DNA of 64,000 bases from Bagarius yarrelli (GCA_005784505.1 VCAZ01000185.1:221001-285000), one strand, 5' to 3'. Counted from the stretch's first letter, positions 1 to 11,505 are shown. The notes: generated from the letters alone by a model not told the origin. Translations and numbers: made by a program.

Positions 1-179
1 TAGTCTGTTTGCTTTTAAGAGATTCTAATTGTTTACAGTTCTTTATTCAGGGAAGTCGTTAAAGGTGTAGATTTTTTACTGATAGATTTATTTTTTATAT
101 AAACATTACGATCCATGATTTTGGTTAGATGCTAACCGCATTTTAGCTCTTCACTCTGCACAGTGAACATAAAACTGAT

Positions 180-575
180 TCATTCATTCGTTCATTCATT
201 CATTCATTCATCTTCTATACTCGCTTATTAATTCGGGGTCACAGGGATCTGCTGGAGTCTATCCCAGCTGTCACTGAAAGGGCGAAAGGCAGGAGGGGGA
301 CACCCTGGACAGGTTACCGGTCCATCACAGGGTGACACACACACACACACACACACACACAATCACTCCTATGCGCAATTTAGAATCACCAATCAATCTA
401 TCATACATGTTTTTGGACTGTGGGAGGAAACCGGAGAACCTGGAGTAAACACACACACAAGGGGAGAACATACAAACTCCACACAGAAAGACCCCTGCAG
501 GGGAATCGAACCCAGGACCTTCTCGCTGTGAGGAATCAGTGCTAAACTAAACACTAAACCACTGCGCTGCCCTCA
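180..575 (-). repeat. tRNA-derived SINE with (GAAT)n tail
   Basis: Read on the minus strand, the element starts near 575 with a tRNA-like head. It includes a Pol III B-box-like GGTTCGATTCC around 510, and it ends in a GAAT-type tail (ATTC repeats at 180-211 on plus). The body contains the phrase TTTTTGGACTGTGGGAGGAAACC (plus, about 410-432), shown here only to identify a repeat very common in teleost genomes. A CA microsatellite has grown inside it at 334-361. Family name not assigned. Confidence 0.75.
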
Positions 576-699
576 CTGTACATTAATCCACACTATTAGA
601 ATGTTGTGGTCATGTGACCGTTGTGAGGTGATTCATTAGATTAGAATTAGCTCGTTAACATACTTACTGAGGGAATACAGTAACCCAGGGGTTTCTTTA

Positions 700-700
<1 letters not shown>

Positions 701-735
<35 letters not shown>
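701..735. repeat. (TG)n microsatellite
   Basis: Uninterrupted TG dinucleotides. A CT run follows at 792-820 and a GGAT tetranucleotide run at 919-952, so this stretch is a cluster of three simple repeats. Reading frames across them are repeat artefacts. Confidence 0.95.
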
Positions 736-737
<2 letters not shown>

Positions 738-789
738 ACATCAGCAAGTTGTAGCATCTCTCCAAATCTCTGTAGGCTGAAAGACCCAC

Positions 790-791
<2 letters not shown>

Positions 792-820
<29 letters not shown>
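792..820. repeat. (CT)n microsatellite
   Basis: Pure CT dinucleotides followed by an imperfect CT-rich tail to about 860. Confidence 0.9.
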
Positions 821-824
<4 letters not shown>

Positions 825-918
825 CTCTCGCTCAATCTCTCAGTCACTCTCTCTCTGAATCCCTGTGACCCTGATAAGGAATAAGCAGGACTAGACAATT
901 AAATGATGGATGTTTGAA

Positions 919-952
919 TGGATGGATGGATGGATGGATGGATGGATGGATA
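919..952. repeat. (GGAT)n microsatellite
   Basis: Eight or so GGAT units, ending in degenerate GATA/GGAG units. Confidence 0.9.
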
Positions 953-1078
953 GATGGAGGGATATGTAATGTCTTTGGAGTTTTGGTTGTAAATATATTT
1001 TGAATATGTAATAAATATAATATGATATATTTAAAATAAAACGTGACTGTTGTTGAAATGCACATTTCCACTCTGCGT

Positions 1079-1102
1079 GGTGTGTGTGTGTGTGTGTGTG
1101 TG
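1079..1102. repeat. (GT)n microsatellite
   Basis: Pure GT dinucleotides. Confidence 0.9.
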
Positions 1103-1200
1103 ATGTGGTCTTGTCGCTCATGACTCCCATCTTGAGAATTGGGAATTTGCTCTGATATTTCACTGAAATTTGATCAGATGACATTTTCAGCTTGTCTCCT

Positions 1201-2345
1201 GAACTGAGAAACTCTTTCAGTGGTGCAGTGAGTCGTATTTTTAACCTAAAAAATGTGACTCACTATCAGTTGCAAACGACTCCTCAATTAAGATTCACTT
1301 ACATTTCTTAATGACGATCTATGTGATTCAGTTAAATTTATAAACAACTCTTCAATGATTTGCTGTTGTTTATAAAAGACTCTGCAAATGATTCGTGTAC
1401 ATTGATGTAAAGCGACTCCTTAGAAGATTCACCCAGAGTCACCAGAGTCATTTTTCTTGAGTTTACATATAATCTTACTTACATATAATCTAGGCTAATG
1501 ATTCAATTACATTTATAAATGACTCTCTAAGGCTAGTCTAGAATTCACATACTTATATATTTATTACTGTTTTCCTGATTTCAGATCAGTTATAAGCTTG
1601 AAAGAAATGATTCACTTATATTAATAAATAACCCTTTAGGTAATTTACAAATGATTCTATAAATCTAGGGTTTTGTGTACACATGACTCCTTTTTGTATG
1701 ATTCACTGTGATCAATGATAATATGCAATGTAATGATTCAGTTGTATTTGTAATTAGTCATTGTGATTCACTTACATTTTATAAATAACTCGTTTAAATA
1801 CATTTCTGAACAAACTGATTTAAAATGATTCACTGTCATTTTTAAGTAATCTCTTAACTGAATCACTTATATTTGTTAACTAATCAAGTGATTCAATTAC
1901 ACTGATAAACACCTGACTAATTCTAGTGATTCACTTATACGCATGCATGACTTTCTATATTCGCAAGTGATTTCTTTAATGGTTAACTGTAATCCACTCC
2001 TTAAGTGATTCACTTTTATTTGTTAATTATTTGTTAATTGAAATTAATTAATTATATTTATAAATGAATCTTTAGAACATTACTTACAATTTTGAATCAA
2101 TGCTTTAACTCTTTCAATAGTGTTTTTCTTACACATACTCACGACTCTCTACATTCTTAAGTGACTTACCAAATGACTCACTTTACTCCACTCATTGAGT
2201 GATTCACTTATATTTAACTAGTTAAAGTGATTCAATTACATTCATAAATGACTCTTTAACAGATTAAAATTAATTTATGAAGCAACTCTTTAAATGATTC
2301 ACTGTCATTTTTTAAATGACTCTTTAAATGATTCAGTTTACTAAT
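1201..2345. repeat. degenerate AT-rich minisatellite with TGATTCA and GACTC motifs
   Basis: Short phrases of the type TGATTCACTTACATTT and AAATGACTCTTTAA recur, in variable order and spacing, across about 1.1 kb. This looks like an old, heavily diverged tandem array with a period of roughly 30-60 bp. No coding frame survives. The edges are approximate. Confidence 0.6.
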
Positions 2346-2433
2346 GTATTCTTATTCACGGTCATGTGTAAAAATCCTGTGAAAAAATATCAAATTCTGG
2401 CTGGAATAGTTTGGTCTATGTTATGAGTCAAAA

Positions 2434-2436
<3 letters not shown>

Positions 2437-2473
<37 letters not shown>

Positions 2474-2711
2474 TATATAATGCAGCATTTATTACACACA
2501 GTGTATTATATATTTTATATTTATGACGTATTGATTGTTGTAAGTTTACTGTCCTGTGTTGCGATTAGTGTTGAACAGGATGTTGTGTGTGTGTGTGTGT
2601 GTGTGTGTATCTACCGCATTAAAGAAACGTGGAATTGCACTTTTTGCTGTATAGGGATTTAGATATGAGTTGGGGCGGTGGAGGAGAAAGAGGTGCTCAG
2701 GGGTCCAGCAG

Positions 2712-2746
<35 letters not shown>

Positions 2747-2757
2747 TGTGTGTGTAT
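2437..2757. repeat. cluster of three (GT)n microsatellites
   Basis: GT runs at about 2437-2471, 2584-2609 and 2714-2757, separated by AT-rich unique sequence. Confidence 0.9.
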
Positions 2758-3689
2758 CGGGAAACACCTTAAACCAGTTATAAGCTCAACAAATATATAC
2801 ATAAAAAACTGAAAAGACAAAACAGTCATAATTATTTTCACTAAAATTTCTTCTGCGTTTGTGGAAATAAAAAAATATCTTTTATTGCCCAGTTTTTCGT
2901 CTTTTCTTATTAAATATTGAATTATTAATCCGGACGACAAAATAATAATGAGATTTTTCTTTATTTGTTATTGGTTTTCTTTTAAAGGGTTTTTGTGATG
3001 TTTTTAGGAGATCGTCAGAAACAGTATATCACAATACACACTGTTTGTTTGTGCCTTGTGATTGGCTGATTAAATAACTGCATGAATAGCGGGTGGACAG
3101 GTGTTCCTGATCAAGTGACACACTGGAGAAACACACAGGTTCACCATGGAAATATGGAGAAAAATGCAAAACATTCGATTTTGACTCCTGATTGAAGAAC
3201 CAAGAACTTGAAGAACGTGTCTGAAGGACAAACGTTTTATGATATCAAGTCCACCAGACGTCATCAGATCAGGTGTGAATAAATTGAGAACTGCAAAATC
3301 AATAAATACTTTAAATATTAACCAGCTCCATAAGGACCTTCTCCAGGGGTTGAAACATCATTTCAGAACTTCAGTAGAAGATCTTCCTGACCCTGATTAG
3401 CTGAGCTTTTAGCAGAAAACTCTGTGGGAAGTGTTGAAGAAACGGAACACTTTATTTTTCATAGCCTTAATGATGCACCGGAACAGCTGGAGTTCCAGCA
3501 CAGACTTTCTTCTCTCCAGCTGTTTGTGGCTCCTGCTGATCTTTCTGATAGAAGCAGTGCAACATTGAGTGAAACTCCTCCGCTGTGGAGTAAAGAGGAA
3601 GAAAAACTGAAGGAAGGGTGGAGCCAGAAGAAATTCCCAGCACCACCAAGCCGCCATGCTCACATTTATCTCATTTTTTATTATCCAGC

Positions 3690-3805
3690 TGAGCAGTTGA
3701 AGTTTAAGGGCCTTGATCAGGGGCCCAGAGGTGGCAGCTTAGTGGTACTGAGAATTGAACTCTCAAACAGCAGCCCAACACCTTAACCACTACCAGTTCC
3801 TCACT
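3690..3805 (-). repeat. tRNA-derived SINE fragment
   Basis: Reverse orientation copy of the SINE family best seen at 11315-11502. Recognisable phrases are GAGCAGTTGAAGTTTAAGGG, GGGGCCCAGAGGTGGCAGC and the terminal AACACCTTAACCACTA, the complement of the GTGGTTAAGGTGTT head. Confidence 0.75.
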
Positions 3806-3827
3806 GCTGACCCTTAACTGATTTACT

Positions 3828-3863
3828 CCTTTCTTCCTTCCTTTCTTTCTTCTCTTTCTTTAC

Positions 3864-3894
<31 letters not shown>

Positions 3895-3966
3895 TCCTTC
3901 TTTCTTTATATTTCCTCTCTATTTTCCTTTCTTTTCCTTCCTTTCTTCCTTCTCTTATTTTACTTT

Positions 3967-4010
<44 letters not shown>

Positions 4011-4075
4011 TTCTTTTTTTTTTCTTTTTTTTTCTTTCTTTTCTTTTGTTCTTTACCCTGCTTTCTTACCTTTAT
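3828..4075. repeat. (TTTC)n polypyrimidine tract
   Basis: About 250 bp of TTTC/CTTC tetranucleotides, with strong purine/pyrimidine strand asymmetry. Predicted lysine-rich minus-strand peptides here are artefacts. Confidence 0.9.
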
Positions 4076-4165
4076 TTTGATTGGACACTCTGATCTGGAA
4101 GGTGTGTTCCAGCATGACAATGTTCCTGAGCTTCATGAAACTCCTCAGCGCTTCGTCGAGTGAAA

Positions 4166-4167
<2 letters not shown>

Positions 4168-4217
<50 letters not shown>
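4168..4217. repeat. (GT)n microsatellite
   Basis: About 24 uninterrupted GT units. Confidence 0.95.
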
Positions 4218-4481
4218 TCAAACACACTATACAAATGAAACTGATTATAACTGAATCAAATTTTTCTCCCTGCAGTTTTTTTCCAGCTCTTCCGATAAGC
4301 GAGGGCGGATTTGCGGAAACAGGAAGTGATTCTCGAGTGTTTGCAGATGAAAGCAGATAAATGTGATGACGGGATTAAACCGGATAACGACAGTGTGTGA
4401 ACAGTCTGTAAAACGCACACACTGACAAGATAATTTCACACAAGACATTATTCATTAATACAGCGCCTCAGAGACTCGCTC

Positions 4482-4520
4482 ACACACACACACACACACA
4501 CAACACACACACACACACAC
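4482..4520. repeat. (CA)n microsatellite
   Basis: CA repeat with a single AA interruption. Confidence 0.9.
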
Positions 4521-4611
4521 TAGACATTAGAGCTAAAAAAACAGACAGCTGGATAAATTTATGCTTTTCAGTCCTTTCAGTCTTTTTTGTTCCTTTTTTT
4601 CCTCTTTCGCT

Positions 4612-4693
4612 CTCTTTCTCTCTCTCTCTCTCTCCCTTTTTTCTCTTTTTTTATTTTTCTCTCTGTCTCTGTCTCTCTTTTTTCTCTCTCTGT

Positions 4694-4750
<57 letters not shown>
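4612..4750. repeat. (CT)n-rich tract
   Basis: CT dinucleotides mixed with TTTTCTC segments, ending in a pure CT run of about 50 bp. Confidence 0.9.
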
Positions 4751-4752
<2 letters not shown>

Positions 4753-5124
4753 CTTCTCTACTTCACTATATGATCAGCTACATCATAAATCACTCTTCTT
4801 GATCTACAAGCCGTTTTTTTCTCACTTCGTTCCACCACTCCTTCACTACAGAGGAGACCTCCACAGCATCTCATCTCCACAGGTTCACAACTCACAATTC
4901 ACACTCATCCAATGCCATCTACAGTCATCTACCAGAACTTTCCATGAACGTTCTATCCAGACCACCTGCCTGGAACAGCGGGACGGTTTTTGGTTATTAT
5001 TCTGACTCAGGTGTTTACATGCAGAGATTTTATTCAGATTGGACCTTCATACTAATGTCATGTCTGATAAACTGATCACTCAAAGGCAGGTTGAAATATG
5101 AGGCCACCTACATTAATCTCATGA

Positions 5125-5245
5125 GCAGTTAAAGGTTAAGGGGCCTTACTCAGGGGCCCAATGGTGGCAGCTTGGTGATGCTGGGGATTAAATCCATGAT
5201 CTTTCGCACAGCAGTCTAACACCTTCACCACTTTTCCTGCACTTT
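5125..5245 (-). repeat. tRNA-derived SINE fragment
   Basis: Reverse copy of the main SINE family: GGTTAAGGGGCCTTACTCAG, GGGCCCAATGGTGGCAGCTT and CTAACACCTTCACCACTT mark it. Confidence 0.75.
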
Positions 5246-5389
5246 AAATAGTCCTGCACCTTCTTTCTGTTGTGCTTTTCATCATTTCTACACGGCGGAA
5301 TTAACAAAAAATAATAAAAAGAAGGAAGTAAATGTTTAATAGTCGAGGGCAAAAGTTTTACCAGGGAGACCTGAAAAATAGCCTGAAAT

Positions 5390-5850
5390 TAACCCCCTGA
5401 TGCAGCAGGCAATTTTACCTCCAGCCCCCCTCGTGCAACTCGGCCTGGACTAACTACCAATTACACCGTTAATGAAAAACTGAGGATGGAGAACTCGCCT
5501 TTTAGCGCTGTGATCTTCTGCTACAGTTTAACCGCTTTATCGGATTCCACGAAGTTTTACATTCAGAGAGAATAAATGGGAAAAAGCATCTGTCAACGCC
5601 GCCTCCCCTCCGAGGGGCTTGAGAGAATGAGAAATAATGGATGAAGAACAGCAATGATGGCTGCAACATCCGGACAGGACCATTAATCATCTCCTGTTTG
5701 GTGGCTGGGGAACCGGTTATGTAAGAATTTGGCAAACTCAAATCAATAAATCCGCTTTCCTGAAGACCTGAGTAGTTTTTTTGGAAAATCGGCAGTTTTA
5801 GATGCTTACAATTGTGAATTCTTGAAGGTTCTTCTGAGCTCAGCTTCATC
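5390..5850. other. non-repetitive block, possible conserved non-coding element
   Basis: This stretch has balanced composition, lacks simple repeats and shows no convincing coding frame. The 115-codon minus-strand frame across it has no recognisable domain and no exon signals. It contains homeobox-like ATTAATCA and TTATGTAAG words. In a region otherwise made of repeats, such a block may be constrained, but only a cross-species alignment could show that. Confidence 0.25.
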
Positions 5851-5940
5851 CCATCGCTGGGGATTTTTGCCCCGAAAGCTGAAACGTCTTTATAATGTTA
5901 TGTAGAATTTCTTCACCAGAACGAGGAGACTCAAACACCA

Positions 5941-6030
5941 TTAAGAGCCGTACCTAAGGCCCGGCAGTCGCAGCCTGCTGCTGGTGGTGCTGGGGCTAGA
6001 ACCCTGATCTTCTGACCAATAGCTTATCTG
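5941..6030 (-). repeat. diverged SINE fragment
   Basis: The phrases CTAAGGCCCGGCAGT and GGTGCTGGGGCTAGAACC resemble the reverse-oriented SINE family, with many changes. Confidence 0.5.
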
Positions 6031-6348
6031 CTATAATTATTTAAACCCTCACTGCCCCATGGCACTGCATTGTGCAGACTGGAGAACCTGCTTTAAAGGG
6101 TTCTTGAGAGGTTTCAGATTATAAACTTGCTCTTAGTGGAAAGAAGATAAAAAAGCTCAAACAGGAGCAACCTTGAGGTGTGTCTTGAAAATAGGATGAA
6201 ACTTCAAAAGGTTCCACCACCAACTCATTCCTCCTTCTCTTAAACTCCACCTGGAAAAAAACCTAAAATTTTGTTATCTACCTTTTTTCTCTCACTTTAA
6301 TTGAAACAATTTTTTTTCTTTGTTTGCTTGCTCTTCCTTTCTTTCCAC

Positions 6349-6518
6349 ACAAACACACACACACACACACACTGTCTTTTTTGCGTTTTTTTATTCTTAC
6401 ACCCACACACGTATATACACCTTCTCCATGTTCTCTCTTGTCTCTGACACGCACAATCATTTGACACACACAAACACACACCCTCAGGGGAAATTCTGAG
6501 GTGCTTAGTTGTGTTGTC

Positions 6519-6562
<44 letters not shown>

Positions 6563-6700
6563 GGCCTTTATAAGGTTGCCAGCTATCAGAAGATGAAGTT
6601 ATATTCGTACTCTCTAACCCACTAAGGACCAGGGCACCCACATCTTTATCTAAACAGATGTGTGTGTGTGTGTGGTGTGTGTGTGTGTGTGTGTGTATTC
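6349..6700. repeat. cluster of CA and GT microsatellites
   Basis: CA repeats at about 6349-6373 and GT repeats at about 6521-6557 and 6659-6698, with looser CA-rich sequence between. Histidine/threonine-rich minus-strand frames are artefacts of these. Confidence 0.9.
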
Positions 6701-6969
6701 TGCCAGGTTCTTTTCCACTCCAGAGAAACATCCTGGCCTTGTAAAAGTTTTATAACTTAACTTTAAATTTTCACATTTCTGAAAGGTGGAGCCAAGGAGA
6801 GGCGAGAGAGGGCCAGTAAAAACCCCACCCTGAACTGTCAACTTGTATTAATACAACACCAAAAGTCAATAATAAGAAAGTAAAACAAGCAGGATCATAA
6901 AACTAGAAACTTATTTTATGAAATGCTTTTAAAACCAAACATAGAAAAATCTATGTGGAAAAGAAGCCC

Positions 6970-7735
6970 ACTAATCAATCACAACCAAACCCAATCACCT
7001 AATAATCAATCACAGCCAATCAAAGTCTAATCCCAACCACCTAATAACCAATCACAACCAATCAAAAACCAATACCAAACACCTAATAATCAATCACAGC
7101 CAATCAAAGACCAATCCCAACCACCTAATAATCAATCAGAACCAATCAAAAACCAATACCAAACACCTAATAATCAATCACAGCCAATCAAAGTCTAATC
7201 CCAACCACCTAATAATCAATCACAGCCAATCAAAGTCTAATCCCAACCACCTAATAACCAATCACAACCAATCAAAAACCAAAACCAATCACCTAATAAT
7301 CAATCACAGCCAATCAAAGACCAATCCCAACCACCTAATAATCAATCAGAACCAATCAAAAACCAATACCAAACACCTAATAATCAATCACAGCCAATCA
7401 AAGTCCAATCCTAACCACCTAATAATAATCAATCAACCAATCCATCAAAGACCAATCCCCCACCTAATAATCCAATCACAACCAATCAAAGACCAATCCC
7501 AACCCACCTAATAATCTCAATCCTCAACCAATCAAAAACCAATACCAACCACCTAATAATCAATCAGAACCAATCAAAAACCAATACCAAACACCTAATA
7601 ATCAATCACAGCCAATCAAAGACCAATCCCAACCACCTAATAATCAATCACAACCAATCAAAAACCAATACCAAACACCTAATAATCAATCACAGCCAAT
7701 CAAAGACTAATCCCAACCACCTAATAATCAATCGG
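6970..7735. repeat. 42-bp minisatellite rich in CCAATCA and ATCAATCA
   Basis: About 18 units of roughly 42 bp. Each contains CCTAATAATCAATCA followed by an AACCAATCAAA-type phrase. Two unit types (one with CAGCCAATCAAAG, one with AACCAATCAAAAA) tend to alternate, which suggests a higher-order 84-bp period. Units near 7420-7520 carry extra or missing bases. Confidence 0.9.
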
Positions 7736-7794
7736 CTGGGATGGACCTCCAGGAGATCCCTGCGACCCTGAATTAGCACCCCAAAAACCAAACT

Positions 7795-8045
7795 TAACCG
7801 CTCTAAAACCAATTACAACCACACAATAACCAATTACAACCACACAATAACCAATTACAACCACACACAATAACCAATTACAACCACACAATAACCAATT
7901 ACAACCACCAAAACCAATCTTAACCAACTAGTAACTATTTCTCAAAAAACAGTTATAACCACCGATTTACCAGTCACAACCACTCAAAAAACATTCACAA
8001 CCACATTATAACCAATTACAACCACACAATAACAATAACCAAACA
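7795..8045. repeat. 21-bp minisatellite
   Basis: Units of 21 bp containing ACCAATTACAACCACACA, nearly perfect at 7800-7900 and decaying towards 8045. On the minus strand it reads as a repeated VVIGYC-type peptide, an artefact of a period divisible by three. It shares CCAAT-type words with the 42-bp array just upstream. Confidence 0.85.
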
Positions 8046-8866
8046 AACCATTTAAAAGAATTAAACTCAACCCAAAAACTATTTACAGTAAATTTAGCCA
8101 ACAGCTAATTAATTAACCAGCCAATTGCTAGTCAACCCACCCAATAACCAATCACAATCTGTCACTAACCAATCACAGCCATTTTTTTTTTTACCAATCC
8201 TACTTTTTATCAAACTAGTTTGTAATTCACACTTTCCATATTTTATTTGTATAAAATCGAAGAATAAGATTTTCTTTGAAATTTTAATGAATTTGTACCA
8301 ATAAATGAATATAAAAAATGTTAACGATGGTTTAACTGGTTGTAGTTGCTGAGGGTTGTGCAGTAGCAGTGATGCAGCTGTAAAACCTAAACGACTTGTT
8401 AATTAAAAGAAGAAAACTTTTGCACCGATAAATTTGTTAGATTTTGTCAGATTTCTTACAATTCAGAACAGTAAAATCCTTCCGCTGTCGGTGGTTCTGC
8501 CCGTGTGCCTTCAGGTGACCATCGTCAGTAAAATAGATCTGTACATGTTTGTGGGTATCAATTCACCATCCAGCAGCCGGTTCGATTCCCACTGCGTCCA
8601 TAAAAGTGCAGAAACGGCGCGTAAAAACGTCCGAGCGACTCATCCATCCTGTTTACTGTGCAGAGGCGGACGTTCCTGCGATGTCTTTTCCGACTACAAT
8701 ACGGCTTCATACGTTATATAATCGGTCTTTCTAACTGCTAAATCAATGGTCTCCACACAAACACCCCCACCAGACGGAGATGAGATAACCCGGTCTGAGA
8801 TGAGCTCCGTCCCCCCAAAGGGCCAATTCTTAAAATCCCATCGTCGTGTTATTAGATGTTATTAAC

Positions 8867-9238
8867 TGTAAGGTTTTCATGTTCTTGTTTAATTTTTATT
8901 GTTTTGTGTCTAGGTTAAGCTATGCTAACTAGCTAGTTTAGTCATGTGTCGTTCAGGTGTGTGTCTTGTTTTGTTAATGGGTTCTTTGTGTATTTATAGC
9001 CCTTGTCCTTGCCTTGTGTTTTGTGGATTATTGTTTGTCTGTGTTCTCTGTACTACTGTGGTTAGTTCACGTTATGCCAATGGTCATGTTAAATGCTAAT
9101 GCTAATGCTAATCTTAATGCTAATGCTAATGTTTTTGTTCAGTGTATTCAAGTTTAGTTTGTATTTTGTTATCGGTTCTCACTGTAAATAAACTGCACTT
9201 GGGTTCTATAACCCTTGCCTTGGTGGAGTCTCGTTACA
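8867..9238 (+). mobile_element. solo LTR, Ty3/Gypsy-like
   Basis: The element begins TGTAAGG and ends CGTTACA, so it has the TG...CA ends and short inverted termini of a long terminal repeat. It is flanked by perfect 5-bp direct repeats TTAAC at 8862-8866 and 9239-9243. Inside are a TATTTATAG TATA-like box near 8990 and an AATAAA poly(A) signal near 9187, in the order expected of an LTR. No internal retrotransposon genes adjoin, so this is a recombined solo LTR. Superfamily assignment is an inference. Confidence 0.8.
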
Positions 9239-9241
9239 TTA

Positions 9242-9260
9242 ACCCCCCCCCCCCCCCCAA
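9242..9260. repeat. poly(C) tract
   Basis: Run of about 17 C residues immediately after the target-site duplication of the solo LTR. Confidence 0.9.
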
Positions 9261-9925
9261 TAGTTTGTTAATAATTCCGTTACCACCACATAGTAACAGA
9301 TACCAGAACGAGCAGTGTGTTAATCAGTGATGGGAATAACCAAGTATTAATACTTTATTACTGTTACTTAGGTAGATTTTTCTGCTATCAGTGCTGTTAC
9401 TTCGATCAGAGACGCTGGAATAAACTCCAGCAGATCCCTGTGACCCCGAATTAGGGAATAAGAAGAATGAATTTATTAATTCTTTCCTACTTATTTATTT
9501 TTACTGAATATTTCTATTGTTGGTTTTTTTTGCTTTGCATCGTATTTGTATGTGCTGAATTTTCTGCAGTTATTCTTTTTTTTTTACTCTTATTCAGCAG
9601 TTTATTTGTCCTTTATTGCATGCGTTTCTTTATTTTTGATTGGTTTTATACCTAGACATTTTTTCAGCTTCCTGTTTTATCTGTGTTTCTTTAAATATTT
9701 ATCTCATTTAAATCCCGGCGAGGAAACTGGACTCCGCCGCCTGCTCCTGATGCCGTCTGATCCGCTTCCACCTCATCAACAGCAGGAGGATGAAGCTTAA
9801 ACGGCAGGAAGTTATGCCGCAGTGCTGATAGCCAATCAGACGCCAGGGTTAAATTGTGTGTGTTTAAATTAAACATAGATTACCAATTAAAACTATTATG
9901 TAAGCATGTAAAGATAGATGTATGT

Positions 9926-9955
9926 ATGTATGTGTGTGTGTGTGTGTGTGTGTGT
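9926..9955. repeat. (GT)n microsatellite
   Basis: GT dinucleotides preceded by short GTAT units. Confidence 0.85.
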
Positions 9956-10559
9956 AAATGAATGTAGAAGACAAATATTTGTTTGTTTGTGTACAAATGC
10001 TAATTACAAGTTAGCATTTATGAGTGTGTGTTTGTGTGTGTATATTTCCCAGCTGTTAGCATTCTAGTTAGCAGTGCTAACATTTAAAGACGCCATGTTT
10101 CCTATAAGAGCAGCTGTGAGGGCAGCGCAAAACTGGGTTAAAACTGGTGTGTATTTATTAACACTGATATTCCAGCTACTTTTCTCGTAAATGTTTACGT
10201 TAATAATGTTTAAATAAAATCGACTGTGGAATAAAATCCACCTCGACCCTCGTTATTTTTCTGGAACGTCTTCACAGGATCAGGTCCTGACTGGTTTATA
10301 ATAAACACGTCAGACCTGATATCAACATATCCTCCTCAATCGATGAGACTTTCTGTTTGTATCTTCATGGAACTGATGAATAATGAATCTGATCTTCAGG
10401 TTTTATCTTCACTCTGAATGGGAATCTTTCAGCTGTGGATAATTCAGGAGCTGATTTACACCAGATGAGACGTAAAAGCCAGAATAGGTCAACGAGATAA
10501 TCGATAAACATCTGCCAGAAACAAATCCACAGCAGCTGAATAAAAATCGCTAGTCCGGT

Positions 10560-10585
10560 CCACACACACACACACACACACACAC
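10560..10585. repeat. (CA)n microsatellite
   Basis: Pure CA dinucleotides. Confidence 0.9.
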
Positions 10586-10789
10586 TGAAAAGATTCAAGT
10601 TAGAAAAAAAATGTCTTATTAGTTTTTATGTATTTATAGAAAAGTATAATAAAAGTCTGCAGAGTAAATTAGTACCAGGAGCTTTGAGGATGGATTGGGA
10701 TTTGTGCTGCTCCACTGACCAGAAGCTACATCGCATTTGATCACCATCACTGCACCTCAACCTGGTTTAGATGCAATTAATGGACATTG

Positions 10790-10995
10790 GGTTTGAGGGA
10801 CATGCTGTGAGGGAATGGGATTGGGATTAGAATGGTATTAAAATGGGGGAGGGTGTTAGGGAGGGTAAGAGATTGTGATCAGGAAGTGGGGATGGGATGG
10901 GATTAGAATGGTAATAAAATGTGATTGGGATGGTAATAGATGAAGATGTTTTAGAGGATGGAATGGAATTATGAGATAATAAAACTAGGATTAGA
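10790..10995. repeat. degenerate GGGATTGGGATTAGAATGG minisatellite, part 1
   Basis: Imperfect units built from GGGATTGGGA, TTAGAATGGTAATAAAATG and GATGGGATGG. The same array resumes at 11580, so the sequence at about 11000-11580 seems to have been inserted into it. Confidence 0.7.
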
Positions 10996-11019
10996 TTGGA
11001 ATATCAATAAAATGGAGAA

Positions 11020-11225
11020 AGGATGTGCCCCAAATGAGGATGGGTTCCCTCTTGAGTCTGGTTCCTCTAAAGGTTTCTTTCTTATTTCATCTCAGGGAGT
11101 TTTCTCTTGCCCCGGTTACCACCGGCTTGTTCATCAGGATCAAACTTACACTTTTAAAGAACAACCTTTCATGCTTACTGTTTTATCTGACTTAAGATGA
11201 CAAAACTAAACTGAATTGAATTCTT
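11020..11225 (+). repeat. teleost interspersed repeat, 3' tail segment
   Basis: The segment from AATGAGGATGGGTTCC through CTCTAAAGGTTTCTTTC and TCAGGGAGTTTTCTCTTGCC to AACTAAACTGAATTGAATT matches a tail that I recognise from many fish genomes. Related fragments occur at 31990-32050 and 39200-39330 in this window. Class not resolved. Confidence 0.6.
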
Positions 11226-11309
11226 ACTTAGTAGCACTTTTAGCAAACACACAAACCCATCAGAGCCGCCGGTCTGGCAACGCTAACATATCAGAGTGAA
11301 CGCATTGTG

Positions 11310-11505
11310 GGAAGTGGTGGCTCATGGTTAAGGTGTTGGATTACCAACCCGAAGGTTGTGGGTTCGATTCCCAGCTCCACCAAGCCACCACTGTTGAGCC
11401 CCTGAGCAAGGCCCTTAACCCCCAATTGCTCAGTTGTATAACAAGGAATATTGTAAGTCGCTCTTTATAAGGGCGTCTGCCAAATACTGTAAATGTAAAT
11501 GTAAC
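11310..11505 (+). repeat. tRNA-derived SINE, best full copy
   Basis: Near-complete SINE. It has an A-box-like head GTGGCTCATGGTTAAGG, a B-box GTGGGTTCGATTCCC near 11360, then CAAGCCACCACTGTTGAGCC, GAGCAAGGCCCTTAACCCCC and a tail ATACTGTAAATGTAAATGTA. This copy defines the main SINE family used to recognise the other fragments in the window. Confidence 0.85.

Noticed and set aside
3424..3786. 120-codon plus-strand frame
   Set aside because: Its 3' third is a reversed SINE; the rest has no recognisable domain.
5502..5849. 115-codon minus-strand frame
   Set aside because: No domain, no acceptor/donor context and an isolated position; kept only as a possible non-coding block.
6970..8045. CRISPR-like regular array
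   Set aside because: Units are contiguous and similar throughout, with no unique spacers between conserved repeats; the genome is eukaryotic.
11340..11400. Functional tRNA gene
   Set aside because: A-box and B-box are present but the sequence continues into a SINE body and tail; no cloverleaf with proper stems was evident.
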